54,357 nucleotides of DNA from an uncultured Bacilli bacterium (GTDB lineage Bacteria; Bacillota_I; Bacilli_A; RF39; UBA660), in NCBI GenBank assembly GCA_934091055.1, contig CAKOKN010000006.1, positions 1 through 54,357 of the forward strand, written 5' to 3'. Below the pieces are notes generated by a model that was given only the letters and a program-made list of their open reading frames with translations, made no database searches and was not told the DNA's origin. Below are positions 26,999 through 35,315 of this stretch, in pieces. The position numbers were made by a program, and so were the translations under genes. Numbering within the stretch: position 1 is the first letter of the stretch; the number at the start of each line of letters is the position of its first letter.

Positions 26999-28450
26999 AT
27001 GAAGAAAAATAAAATAATAATAGCACTAATAATCATAACAGTTATAATCGCATTGATAACACTATTACATAGTACATTAGCAGTCTCTAGTACAATAACA
27101 AATGATAATGATGTTTATACAATAAATTTAACAGAAAATAATAATACTGTAGTAACCGTTCCTGGGAATAGTACTAAAACAGTAATATATCATATTAAAA
27201 ATACAAGTAAAGGTAATGTTAAATATGGTGTAAGATATACTGGAAGTAATATAAGTATTAAAACATATGATGATACCATCGATAAGGCAGAAGGCACTAT
27301 AGCGTATGGAGAAAGTAAATTTGTTAAATTATATATTAGTAATAAAAGTGCTACAAGTAGTACAACTACAATAAAAACAGTGTTAGGTTATGAACACGGT
27401 GGAGATCTAATAGTGCCTAGTGGTTATACATTAGTTAATTCTTCTGTAATCAATGCACAAGAGTTAATAAAAAAATTATATAAAGATAGTACAAAAACCC
27501 AAGTTATTAATAACAACATTACATATAATTATGCTTCATCAGTAAACTTAATGAATGATAGATTAGGAGGTACAACTACATCTTTAGATGGTGGAAATAT
27601 AAGATATTATGGGGCCTCACCAAATAATTATATTTATTTTAATTGTACTGATTATTTAAATCAAAATTCTAATACTTGTGAATTATGGAGAATAATTGGT
27701 GTTTTTGATAATAAAATCAAAATAGTTAGAAATTATGTTTTACAACAAAACTATTCTTGGGATAATAAAAATACCTCAACCGGAGCAGCAACAGCTTATG
27801 GTGAGAATGATTGGTCTACAGCAAGACTTATGAAATTATTAAATCCTAGTGATTATTTTACAATAGACGCTAATGATAAAGGTTTAGGACAAAGCTTATA
27901 CTACAATGGTGGGACAGGTAAATGTTATAGTGGTTATAATAATGCTACCATTTCTTGTGATCTTACTACTATTGGTATTAGAAACAAAGATACAAGAAAT
28001 AAGATCTCTGAAAATACTTGGTATTTAGGAGGCTATAATTCTAGTAACGTTTTTTCTAACAAATTATATCAGCAAGAAAGAGGAGAAGATGTCTATTCTG
28101 GTAGACCAACCATTTGGAGAGGTAAGATAGCTTTGCTTTATATGAGTGATTATGGTTATGCTGCGGAGTTTGGAACTGATAAGTGCAATAGTACTTTAAT
28201 TAAATATAATGATACTACTTGTACATCAAATAATTGGCTTTATAAAAATAACATATATCTATGGTTATTAAATATGAATAATACACGTTCATATATTTGC
28301 TGGGGAATAAATGATACTGGAAGAGCAAGTACTGAAGGATATGATTGTACAAATACCATTTCTGTAAAACCGACATTATATTTAAATGAAAACGTGATGA
28401 TAACATCAGGAGACGGATCATCATCTAGTCCATATCAATTAGCTAATTAA
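26999..28450 (+). CDS. Secreted surface protein, paralogue of the variable protein at 2494
   Basis: A 483-residue exported protein. The signal helix is residues 5-28 and is followed by a beta-sandwich-like domain to about 140 (VTVPGNSTKTVIYHIKNTS, an alpha-2-macroglobulin/COG1470-like pattern) that differs from the TasA-like N-domain of the paralogue. Residues 160-483 match the paralogue's C-domain: NITYNYASSVNLMNDRLGGTT, GNIRYYG, WRIIGVF, NDWSTARLMKLLNPSDY, GLGQSLYYN, SDYGYAAEFGTD and a closing SPYQLAN. The region equivalent to the variable segment (WLLNMNNTRSYICWGIN) has ordinary AT-rich codons. So the two proteins share a receptor-type domain on different stalks. Start ATG after GGAGGTGAT. 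Confidence 0.75.
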   Translation: MKKNKIIIALIIITVIIALITLLHSTLAVSSTITNDNDVYTINLTENNNTVVTVPGNSTKTVIYHIKNTSKGNVKYGVRYTGSNISIKTYDDTIDKAEGTIAYGESKFVKLYISNKSATSSTTTIKTVLGYEHGGDLIVPSGYTLVNSSVINAQELIKKLYKDSTKTQVINNNITYNYASSVNLMNDRLGGTTTSLDGGNIRYYGASPNNYIYFNCTDYLNQNSNTCELWRIIGVFDNKIKIVRNYVLQQNYSWDNKNTSTGAATAYGENDWSTARLMKLLNPSDYFTIDANDKGLGQSLYYNGGTGKCYSGYNNATISCDLTTIGIRNKDTRNKISENTWYLGGYNSSNVFSNKLYQQERGEDVYSGRPTIWRGKIALLYMSDYGYAAEFGTDKCNSTLIKYNDTTCTSNNWLYKNNIYLWLLNMNNTRSYICWGINDTGRASTEGYDCTNTISVKPTLYLNENVMITSGDGSSSSPYQLAN

Positions 28451-28529
28451 ATATATAGAGTATCAAATAGATAGTAACTAAAAGAGAAAGATAAGTATAT
28501 AAAAGATTAAAGCTAATATGTTTATGTCG

Positions 28530-28558
28530 AAAAAAGTAAGTAAATACTTGCTTTTTTA
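28530..28558 (+). terminator. Terminator upstream of the thioredoxin-like gene
   Basis: AAAAAAGTAAG pairs with CTTGCTTTTTT (one G.U) around TAAATA, with its own T-run. Confidence 0.75.
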
Positions 28559-28597
28559 AATATTTAAGTGTAAAATGTTAATTAGGGAGGGATAGAT

Positions 28598-29332
28598 ATG
28601 GCAAACAAAAATCAAAAGAACAATAAGTCTAAACAAACAAATGTGAAGAAGACAAATAATAACAACAAGAATAATGATAAAGCAAAACAAGTAAACACTA
28701 CTAAAAAAGAAACTGCTCCTAAAAAAGAAGAAAAAATAGAAAAAGTAGAGAAAGTAGTTGAAGTAGTAGAAGAAAAGAAAGAAAAAACAAGTACTCCAAA
28801 AGAAAGTACTAAGAAAGAAACTAAGAAAGAATTTAAATTAACTTCTAAACAAAAAGATATCGTATTAGTATTACTAGCAGTAGTATTACTAGTAGTAGCT
28901 TTTGTAGTAACTGGTAATAAAGCTCCAAAAGTAAATATAGAATTACCAGTAGCACTAGAAGGAGAAACAGGATTTAATGAAATAACATATTCAGAATATG
29001 TAGAGAAGATGAATGAAGAAAAACCATTCTTAGTAATCATTGTTAAAGATGGATGTGGATACTGTGAAGCATACACGCCAATAGTAAAAGAAGTAGCAGA
29101 AGAATATAACTTACCAATTTACTATATCAATTTAACAAACATTACTGAAGAAGAGTATACTGCTTTATCAAAATCTAATTCATATTTAAAATCACAACAA
29201 TGGGGAACTCCTACAACATTGCTTATGAGTGGTAACACAGTAGTAGGTTCTATCAGTGGTTATGTAGACAAAGATACATTTGTAAAAGATATGATCGATA
29301 AATATATTAAGGTAGAAGATAATGCAGAATAG
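28598..29332 (+). CDS. Membrane-anchored thioredoxin-like protein with Lys-rich cytoplasmic tail
   Basis: A 244-residue protein. Residues 1-83 are a low-complexity Lys/Asn/Glu/Val region, one membrane helix spans about 87-105 (VLVLLAVVLLVVAFVV), and a thioredoxin fold follows outside with the active site DGCGYCEAY near 150 and cis-Pro in QWGTPTTLL near 200. It probably handles disulfides of exported proteins, which here include Cys-bearing surface and pilin proteins. A second such protein is encoded at 48492. It overlaps the PH-domain gene by 11 bases. Confidence 0.85.
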   Translation: MANKNQKNNKSKQTNVKKTNNNNKNNDKAKQVNTTKKETAPKKEEKIEKVEKVVEVVEEKKEKTSTPKESTKKETKKEFKLTSKQKDIVLVLLAVVLLVVAFVVTGNKAPKVNIELPVALEGETGFNEITYSEYVEKMNEEKPFLVIIVKDGCGYCEAYTPIVKEVAEEYNLPIYYINLTNITEEEYTALSKSNSYLKSQQWGTPTTLLMSGNTVVGSISGYVDKDTFVKDMIDKYIKVEDNAE

Positions 29333-29771
29333 TATTTATGAAAAAGCAAAGGAATTCAAAAGAAAATATCCATTAACAGTAGCTTTTAGAATAAAGGCTC
29401 ACGCCAAAGTAGCTTCAAAATTTGTCGGGGATGATGAAGAAGTAAAATATGTCTTTTTAGGACAAAAGAACTCTAACAGTTATGAGATTATAAATACTAA
29501 TATAATAATATTAACTGATAAAAGATTAGTGGTAGCTACTAAAAGACTAGTGTTTGGTTATTTCTTGAGAGTAATTACTCCAGATATGTTTAATGACTTA
29601 ACAATTAAACAAGGAATATTATGGGGTAAAGTAATCATTGATACAATAAAAGAAGAAGTAGTTTTATCAAATATTGATACTAGAGCCTTAGCGGAAATAG
29701 ATGATAATATTACTATGACAATGATTGAAGAAAAGAAAAAATATGGAAGAGACTTAAATATAGAAAAATAG
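29322..29771 (+). CDS. Bacterial PH-domain protein
   Basis: A 149-residue soluble protein whose centre (YVFLGQKNSNSYEIINTNIIILTDKRLVVATKR) has the strand pattern of bacterial pleckstrin-homology domains (YokE/bPH type). The start overlaps the thioredoxin-like gene by 11 bases, so the two are co-expressed. Binding partner unknown. Confidence 0.65.
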   Translation: MQNSIYEKAKEFKRKYPLTVAFRIKAHAKVASKFVGDDEEVKYVFLGQKNSNSYEIINTNIIILTDKRLVVATKRLVFGYFLRVITPDMFNDLTIKQGILWGKVIIDTIKEEVVLSNIDTRALAEIDDNITMTMIEEKKKYGRDLNIEK

Positions 29772-29782
29772 TCTCTTTTTTC
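29747..29782 (+). terminator. Terminator overlapping the PH gene stop
   Basis: AAGAGACT pairs with AGTCTCTT, with the stop codon in the loop, followed by TTTTTCT. Confidence 0.7.
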
Positions 29783-29804
29783 TATATTCTTTCTATAAAT
29801 TAGG

Positions 29805-29833
29805 TTGACTAAATCTAAAACATATATTATATT
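29805..29833 (+). promoter_or_regulatory. Promoter of recX
   Basis: TTGACT at 29805-29810, 17-base spacer and TATATT at 29828-29833, ending 30 bases before the recX start. No LexA box is visible. Confidence 0.6.
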
Positions 29834-29863
29834 TAAATAAATAACTACATATATGGAGGACTT

Positions 29864-30478
29864 ATGAAGATAGAAAAATATGAATGTACAAAGAAGGATA
29901 AATATAATGTATACTTAGATAATGGAGAGGTATTAACACTTCACGAAAAAGTAATAACAGAGGAGGAGCTTCTTCTAAAAAAAGAAATAGATAAAGAACT
30001 ATATAATAAATTACTTAAAAGAAATACTCTGTATGATAGTGTTGCCCTAGCTATTAAATATATAGACATAAGACTAAGAAGCGAGTTAGAAATCAAAAAT
30101 TATCTATTAAAGAAAGAAGTACCCAAAGATATAATAAATGATGTTATAAATATCCTACTTAAGAATAACTATTTAGATGATGATAAATTTGCAAAAGCTT
30201 TTATTAAAGATAAGTTAGCTTTTACTTCGATGGGAGACTATAAAATAAAATTAGAACTACAAAGATATGGTGTTGATAGTAGTATCATCGAAGACAATAT
30301 TAGCCTAATTGATGACAACCTACTTGAAGATAAAATGAAAAAGACTATTGAAAAAGATCTTAGAACAAATAAAAAATATTCAGGTACTACATTAAAAAAT
30401 AAAATATATAATCATTTAGTATCACAAGGATATAGTAAGTCAAAAGTTATAAGCATAATTAATAAATATAATTTTTAG
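29864..30478 (+). CDS. recX: RecA regulator RecX
   Basis: A 204-residue protein with the three tandem helical repeats of RecX: residues 56-100 (AIKYIDIRLRSELEIKNYLLKKEV), 105-150 (NNYLDDDKFAKAFIKDKL) and the C-terminal one (GTTLKNKIYNHLVSQGYS). It modulates RecA filaments. The N-terminal beta part (YNVYLDNGEVLTLHEKV) is typical of Firmicute RecX. The gene is not next to recA but has a good promoter of its own. Confidence 0.92.
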   Translation: MKIEKYECTKKDKYNVYLDNGEVLTLHEKVITEEELLLKKEIDKELYNKLLKRNTLYDSVALAIKYIDIRLRSELEIKNYLLKKEVPKDIINDVINILLKNNYLDDDKFAKAFIKDKLAFTSMGDYKIKLELQRYGVDSSIIEDNISLIDDNLLEDKMKKTIEKDLRTNKKYSGTTLKNKIYNHLVSQGYSKSKVISIINKYNF

Positions 30479-30523
30479 TATAAAAAGAATTAAATAAGTA
30501 AAAATATAAATGGAGATGATTAA

Positions 30524-31024
30524 ATGAAAAAGATATTGTCAATATTTATATTTTTACTTTTATTAGTAGGATGTTCTCTATCAAACACACCAACCTCTAG
30601 AGTAGAAGATCTCTTAAGTAAGTATCAAAGATTAGATTCTGATATTGAAAAAGGTATAGATACCGTTGTAGGAGAAGAATCTCTAACAGGAGGAGAAAGA
30701 GATAGATATAAAAAAATAATAGAAAAGCAATATAAAAACCTAACATATCAAATAAAGGATGAAACTTATAATGGTGATATATGTACTGTAACTACTGAAA
30801 TAGAAGTATTAGATTATAAAAAAATAATAAATGAAGTAAATAATAATTATCAAAATAAAAACTATACTAAAGAAGAATATAATAATGAAAAACTAGATAA
30901 GTTAGAGAAGGCTAAAGATAAAGTAAAATATACTATAGATTTTAAAGTAAAGAAAGAAAATAATAATTGGACACTAGAGACTCTAGATGATGATACTATA
31001 AAAAAGATTCAAGGAACTTATTAA
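30524..31024 (+). CDS. Putative lipoprotein
   Basis: A 166-residue exported protein with a lipobox (LLVGC, Cys17) after a hydrophobic signal. The mature part is mixed alpha/beta with a DYKKIINEVNNNY segment and ends with a strand pattern (YTIDFKVKKENNNWTLETLDDD) like small NTF2-type lipoproteins. RBS GGAGATGA. Family not recognised. Confidence 0.75.
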   Translation: MKKILSIFIFLLLLVGCSLSNTPTSRVEDLLSKYQRLDSDIEKGIDTVVGEESLTGGERDRYKKIIEKQYKNLTYQIKDETYNGDICTVTTEIEVLDYKKIINEVNNNYQNKNYTKEEYNNEKLDKLEKAKDKVKYTIDFKVKKENNNWTLETLDDDTIKKIQGTY

Positions 31025-31040
31025 ATATTAAATTAAGTAC

Positions 31041-31069
31041 TTGAATTTAATTTTATACTTTGTTATAAT
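31041..31069 (+). promoter_or_regulatory. Promoter of the TasA-like gene at 31127
   Basis: TTGAAT at 31041-31046, 17-base spacer and TATAAT at 31064-31069. The untranslated leader would be about 50 bases. Confidence 0.6.
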
Positions 31070-31126
31070 TAAGTAGAGGTAAGTTGATAAAATATCGATG
31101 CTATACTTAATTATGGAGGTAAAATT

Positions 31127-31711
31127 ATGAAACAAAAAACCAAAACTTATGGAATAATACTAGGAGTTGTTCTGTTTATTGCTTTAGTCGCAGGACTTAC
31201 TTATGCCTACTATAAATGGACTAGTACTGAAGACATTAATGTAAGTGTTGTAGTAGAGGGTAATACTGTTACTTTTGTAGGAGGAACTAATATTACAGGT
31301 ACATTAATACCTACTGCTACTAAAGAAGAAGGAATATCAAAAGAAGTTACAGTGTCTGCTAGTGAAACAGGAAGTACAATGAGTTTATTCTTAGATTTAA
31401 CAACAATGCCTGCAGCTCTAAAAGAAACTACTTTTGAATGGGAAATCTATAAAAATAGTGAAACAACACCAGTAAATAGTGGTAACTTTGGAGTATACAA
31501 TGCTTCAACTAATGCTAAAGGTACAACTTATGCCACTAGTGGGACTACTACTATAACATTATTAGATGGAGTAGATGTAAATACTACTACTGATAAATAT
31601 ACATTATACTTATGGTTTAATGGTAATACTGATAATCCAAGTACTATGCAAAATCAAACTCTATCATTTGATTTATATGCTACTGGTGAAGGAGCTACAA
31701 TAGGACAATAA
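31127..31711 (+). CDS. TasA/camelysin-like secreted fibre protein
   Basis: A 194-residue protein with signal helix TYGIILGVVLFIALVAGLTYA and a beta-rich, Thr-rich mature domain ending YTLYLWFNGNT...LSFDLYATGEG, the same fold pattern as the protein at 26264 and the N-domain at 2494. No cysteines in the mature part. It is preceded by its own promoter and a GGAGGT site and followed by a terminator hairpin at 31712-31742, so it is a single-gene unit. Function as a surface or matrix fibre is inferred from the family. Confidence 0.65.
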   Translation: MKQKTKTYGIILGVVLFIALVAGLTYAYYKWTSTEDINVSVVVEGNTVTFVGGTNITGTLIPTATKEEGISKEVTVSASETGSTMSLFLDLTTMPAALKETTFEWEIYKNSETTPVNSGNFGVYNASTNAKGTTYATSGTTTITLLDGVDVNTTTDKYTLYLWFNGNTDNPSTMQNQTLSFDLYATGEGATIGQ

Positions 31712-31742
31712 AGACTATAGGGTAATACCTAAGTCTTTTTTC
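31712..31742 (+). terminator. Terminator after the TasA-like gene
   Basis: AAGACT with AGTCTT and inner GGG with CCT form an imperfect stem, followed by TTTTTTCT. Confidence 0.65.
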
Positions 31743-31756
31743 TAGGAGGAATATTT

Positions 31757-32011
31757 ATGAATAGACAAGAGGATTTAACAAAAGTATTTGATAAGACCTG
31801 GCAGGCTAATCATAATGATGTAGCTAAAAGAGGTCGTGAAAAAGAAAAAGAATTTATGAGTAGGATGTTTAAGACAAGTAATAGACCATTAAATAAAGTA
31901 GAAAAAGTAACTCCTGATATGCAAGCTAAACAATTGCAGAGTAATATAAATAATGCTAGTTCTTTTAATAGACAAGTAAAAGTAAATAATATAGTGAGTA
32001 AGTGGAAGTAA
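31757..32011 (+). CDS. Small basic hypothetical protein upstream of rnhB
   Basis: An 84-residue soluble, Lys/Asn/Gln-rich protein without membrane segments or recognisable motif (VAKRGREKEKEFMSRMF near residue 22). Start ATG after AGGAGGA. Its stop codon shares one base with the rnhB start, so translation is coupled. Confidence 0.6.
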   Translation: MNRQEDLTKVFDKTWQANHNDVAKRGREKEKEFMSRMFKTSNRPLNKVEKVTPDMQAKQLQSNINNASSFNRQVKVNNIVSKWK

Positions 32012-32628
32012 TGATTGACTTATATAAATATGAAAATGAACTATATAGTAAAGGATTAGAGTATATTGGAGGAGTAGATGAAGTAGGAAGAGGTCCATTA
32101 ATAGGAAGTGTAGTAGCAGCTTGTGTGGTTCTTCCTAAAGATTTTGTACTAGAGGGGCTTACAGATTCTAAGAAGCTTAGTGAGAAAAAAAGAGATGAAT
32201 ACTATAAAATAATTAAAGAAAAAGCTATTGCTATTGGAGTAGGTATTGTTGATGAAAAGAAGATAGATGAAGTAAATATTTATGAAGCTACTAAGATTGC
32301 TATGAAAGAAGCTATCAAGAATACTAATATAAAATTAGATCACGTACTTATAGATGCTATGCCTCTTTCAATAGAAGTGCCTACTACTAGTATTATAAAA
32401 GGAGATTCTAAATCTATTTCTATTGCGGCAGCTTCAGTTATAGCTAAAGTAACTAGGGATAAGATGATGTATGATCTAGCTAAAGATTATCCTATGTATG
32501 ATTTGGAGCATAATAAAGGATATGGTACTAAGAAGCATATGGAGGGTATAAAGAAATATGGTATTTGTAAGTATCATCGTTTAAGTTATAAACCAGTATA
32601 TGATAATAAAGATAAGAGGGTGGATTAA
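32011..32628 (+). CDS. rnhB: Ribonuclease HII
   Basis: A 205-residue endonuclease removing RNA from RNA-DNA hybrids. GGVDEVGRGPLIGSVVAA near residue 18 carries the DE-GRGP metal site, LTDSKKLSEKKR follows, then LIDAMPL and SVIAKVTRDKMM near 135 and HNKGYGTKKHMEGIKKYG near 165. ATG 32011 is preferred to an earlier in-frame GTG because it sits after GGAAG and gives the standard N-terminus. Confidence 0.96.
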   Translation: MIDLYKYENELYSKGLEYIGGVDEVGRGPLIGSVVAACVVLPKDFVLEGLTDSKKLSEKKRDEYYKIIKEKAIAIGVGIVDEKKIDEVNIYEATKIAMKEAIKNTNIKLDHVLIDAMPLSIEVPTTSIIKGDSKSISIAAASVIAKVTRDKMMYDLAKDYPMYDLEHNKGYGTKKHMEGIKKYGICKYHRLSYKPVYDNKDKRVD

Positions 32629-32629
32629 T

Positions 32630-32655
32630 AAAACAACTGATAATTCAGTTGTTTT
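32630..32655 (+). terminator. Terminator after rnhB
   Basis: AAAACAACTGA pairs with TCAGTTGTTTT around TAAT, followed by ATTAT. Confidence 0.7.
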
Positions 32656-32660
32656 ATTAT

Positions 32661-32712
32661 CTTTGAAGCCTAAGGTCTTCAAAGAAAAAAGAAAGCCTGT
32701 AGTCTTTCTTTT
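32661..32712 (+). repeat. C.U-mismatch tandem hairpins, locus C (two hairpins)
   Basis: C1 has arms 32661-32668 and 32677-32684 with the mismatch after the closing G-C and tip CCTAAGGT. C2 has arms 32687-32695 and 32704-32712 with the mismatch at 32696/32703 and tip CCTGTAGT. They lie between the 3' ends of rnhB and the convergent ATPase gene. Confidence 0.7.
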
Positions 32713-32717
32713 AACAA

Positions 32718-34010
32718 TTATTTTTCATCTTCTATTTCAATTAGTTTTAGTATTTCGTCAGTAGTAGTAAAGCCTGCAATTGCTTTAAATAAACCATCTT
32801 GAAGCATAGTAATTACATCTTTATTATATACTAACTTTCTTAGTTCATCTTTTCTAATACCTGCACTAATAGCATCTCTTATTTCTTGAGTAATTAATAA
32901 TACTTCTTGTATAGCAATTCTACCACGATAACCGTGATTACAATAAGGACAACCACTTACATTAGCTTCATATACTTCATTTACATCAATACCAAGAACT
33001 GATTTAAATAAATTCTTTTCAGTAATAGTAACAGGTTTTTTAACTCTACATTTTTCACAAAGTCTACGAGCTAACTTTTGTGATACAATACCTGTAAGAG
33101 CAGATGCTAATAAATATCTTTCAACATCCATATCAAGAAGTCTCTCGATAGTATTAAGGGAATTATTAGTATGTATAGTAGATAATACTAAGTGTCCTGT
33201 GATAGAAGCTCTAACAGCTATTCTAGCAGTCTCAGAGTCTCTTATCTCACCAATCATAATTATATTAGGGTCTTGTCTTAAAATACTTCTAAGGACAGTA
33301 GCAAAGTCAAGACCAATATCACTGTTTACTTGTACTTGGTTAACACCTTTAATATCCATTTCTACTGGATCTTCAACTGTAACTAAGTTAACACCTTCAA
33401 CATTAAGTTTTTGAAGAAAAGAATATAAGGTAGTAGATTTACCAGTACCAGTAGCACCAGTAACTAATATAATACCATTAGGAAAATTAAGCATCTTAAT
33501 AATCTTCTTATAATTAGTTTCACTAAAATATAAATACTCTATACCTTTTAAACTCATAGAGTAGTCCATAATTCTTATAACTATTTTCTCTCCTCTTTTA
33601 GTAGGTAGAGAAGATACTCTAAGATCTAGATCTTTACCATTAATTTTATCTTTAATTGCTCCATCTTGAGGTAATCTAGTCTCAGTAATATTCATACCAG
33701 CCATAATCTTAATTCTAGTAGTTACATTTTGTTTTATATCTTTATTTAACTTAGTAAATACACTTAATATACCATCAATTCTAAATCTAATAGTTATACC
33801 ACTGTCAGTGGGATCAAAGTGAATATCACTAGCCCCTTTATTAACAGCAGTCAAGATAATAGTATTAACAGCATTAACAACGGGCATTCTACTAAAATCT
33901 ACCCCCTTATTAGGAGTAATATTACCACTATTACTAATATTAGATAGCATACTTGGTTTTTGATTATTTACATTGGGTTTACCCTGCATACCATTAGTAG
34001 TACCATTCAT
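32718..34010 (-). CDS. GspE/PilB-family secretion/pilus ATPase
   Basis: A 430-residue hexameric ATPase for type IV pilus or type II-like assembly. N-terminal linker rich in Asn/Gly (1-40), N2-like domain with KGASDIHFDP and RFRIDGIL, Walker A GATGTGKSTTLY near residue 185, Asp box, Walker B IIMIGEIRDSETA near 253, His box STIHTN, and a C-x2-C pair (CEKC...CPYC near 325-360) binding zinc. It lacks the N1 domain of long PilB proteins, so it resembles ComGA/short GspE. It is divergent from two pseudopilin genes. No pilC or pilD is in the window. Confidence 0.95.
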   Translation of the reverse strand: MNGTTNGMQGKPNVNNQKPSMLSNISNSGNITPNKGVDFSRMPVVNAVNTIILTAVNKGASDIHFDPTDSGITIRFRIDGILSVFTKLNKDIKQNVTTRIKIMAGMNITETRLPQDGAIKDKINGKDLDLRVSSLPTKRGEKIVIRIMDYSMSLKGIEYLYFSETNYKKIIKMLNFPNGIILVTGATGTGKSTTLYSFLQKLNVEGVNLVTVEDPVEMDIKGVNQVQVNSDIGLDFATVLRSILRQDPNIIMIGEIRDSETARIAVRASITGHLVLSTIHTNNSLNTIERLLDMDVERYLLASALTGIVSQKLARRLCEKCRVKKPVTITEKNLFKSVLGIDVNEVYEANVSGCPYCNHGYRGRIAIQEVLLITQEIRDAISAGIRKDELRKLVYNKDVITMLQDGLFKAIAGFTTTDEILKLIEIEDEK

Positions 34011-34119
34011 TATATCCCTCTTTTCATTTATTCTTTTTGTTAAAAAGACTAGATTTTATTCTATAAATATTATATAATATATTTAAGTAAATAGCAATAG
34101 CAAAAAGGTGATAAAATTT

Positions 34120-34725
34120 ATGAAATTGAATAGAAAAGGTTTTATGATGGCGGAAGTTGTTGTGGTATCAGCAGTTATAGTTACAGTCTTAGTAACTCTC
34201 TTTACAGGTATAAATAAAGTATCTACTGCTTATGAAAAAAGAAATAAATATTATGATATTACTTCTTCTCAGTTTGCCATCGAAGCAAATAATATTTTAG
34301 AAGAACAAGGGTTAAAACTAATTAATAAACAAACAGGAGATTACATAGGAGCTATAGAAATAGGTTATGAAAATGATGGCTTATGTAATGAAGATAAGAT
34401 AGTTAAGTTATCTGACTCTACTAATAGTGCTCTTCTTAGTAACTTTGATGATTTATTTGGAAAATATCAAGATACTTATACAGGATACTTTATTCCTTAT
34501 AATATAGATGTATTTGCAGAGGGAAAAGTATATGAATATGCTGGTGATAATAATGGTAATAGTTTCACTGAAGCAGGAGATATAAATGCTACATTTAAAG
34601 ATTACTTAAATTATCAAAGTACTCATTATGATTTTAATCTTGACTTTAGATATGTTATAGTAGTAGAAAGATGTAATGCAGAAACAGAAAAGGAATGCTA
34701 TTACTTTGGATTGAGGGTAAGGTGA
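34120..34725 (+). CDS. Pseudopilin-like protein
   Basis: A 201-residue protein with the prepilin motif RKG|FMMAEVVVVSAVIVTVL (cleavage after Gly, Glu at +5) and a larger soluble domain with a cysteine near the middle and near the C-terminus (CNAETEKECYYFGLRVR). The ATG at 34120 follows AAAGGTG; the upstream in-frame GTG is part of the RBS. Its stop is five bases before the next pseudopilin start. Size and order suggest a minor pilin of the GspK/PilX sort, by inference. Confidence 0.8.
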   Translation: MKLNRKGFMMAEVVVVSAVIVTVLVTLFTGINKVSTAYEKRNKYYDITSSQFAIEANNILEEQGLKLINKQTGDYIGAIEIGYENDGLCNEDKIVKLSDSTNSALLSNFDDLFGKYQDTYTGYFIPYNIDVFAEGKVYEYAGDNNGNSFTEAGDINATFKDYLNYQSTHYDFNLDFRYVIVVERCNAETEKECYYFGLRVR

Positions 34726-34729
34726 TAAA

Positions 34730-35260
34730 GTGAAGAAATTAAATAGACGAGGTTACCTAACAATAGAAATAGTATTAGCGGCCACGCTAGCTTTTACAAT
34801 AGCTTTCTTTCTAATAGATTTAACAATAAAGTTTGCTAATAAAACAGATGATATTCAGTTAGATACATTATATATTACTGATAATGCACTACTTATTGAA
34901 AATATAAGAGAGGCTATTAATATAGATAAAGCTGCTGAAGTAGAAAATGGTTATGTTGGAGAAATTACTAATATAGAATGTAAAAAAGAAGAAAATAAAT
35001 GTACTTTTACATTTGATGACAGAATAGCAAAGCAAAGTACTTTAAGTATAAATAATGGTAGTAAAGAAGTAATATATACAGGTTTAAAAGAAGGTAATAC
35101 TTATACTAAGAAAGTAAGTGATAACTTAACTCTTGAAGAAATATCAGTAGGTGGAAAGGGCGAAGAAAATCAACCATATCAAATAATAACTATTAAAGCA
35201 AGAGATATCTTCGTAGATAAAAACTATGATATAAATATATTAATAAAGAAAACACAGTAA
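34730..35260 (+). CDS. Pseudopilin-like protein
   Basis: A 176-residue protein with RRG|YLTIEIVLAATLAFTIAFF (Gly cleavage site, Glu at +5) and a beta-rich soluble domain with a C...C pair (CKKEENKC near residue 85). The start is GTG at 34730, after AAGGTGAT. It is coupled to the preceding pseudopilin and followed 55 bases later by a membrane-anchored protein, so the three may be one assembly-platform operon. Confidence 0.8.
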   Translation: MKKLNRRGYLTIEIVLAATLAFTIAFFLIDLTIKFANKTDDIQLDTLYITDNALLIENIREAINIDKAAEVENGYVGEITNIECKKEENKCTFTFDDRIAKQSTLSINNGSKEVIYTGLKEGNTYTKKVSDNLTLEEISVGGKGEENQPYQIITIKARDIFVDKNYDINILIKKTQ

Positions 35261-35315
35261 GATAGTTCGACAATATTTTTATAATAATGGGTATATACTA
35301 ACTTTGGTGATTAAG

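Noticed and set aside
28612..29076. Minus-strand 154-residue frame opposite the thioredoxin-like gene
   Set aside because: It is a mirror of the Lys/Glu/Val-rich coding region, rich in Ser/Phe/Leu, with no RBS or plausible domain.
31067..31112. Inverted repeat AATTAAGTA...TACTTAATT as a regulatory leader hairpin
   Set aside because: The left arm overlaps the -10 box, so it would not be in the transcript from that promoter; it could still be a DNA operator but there is no further support.
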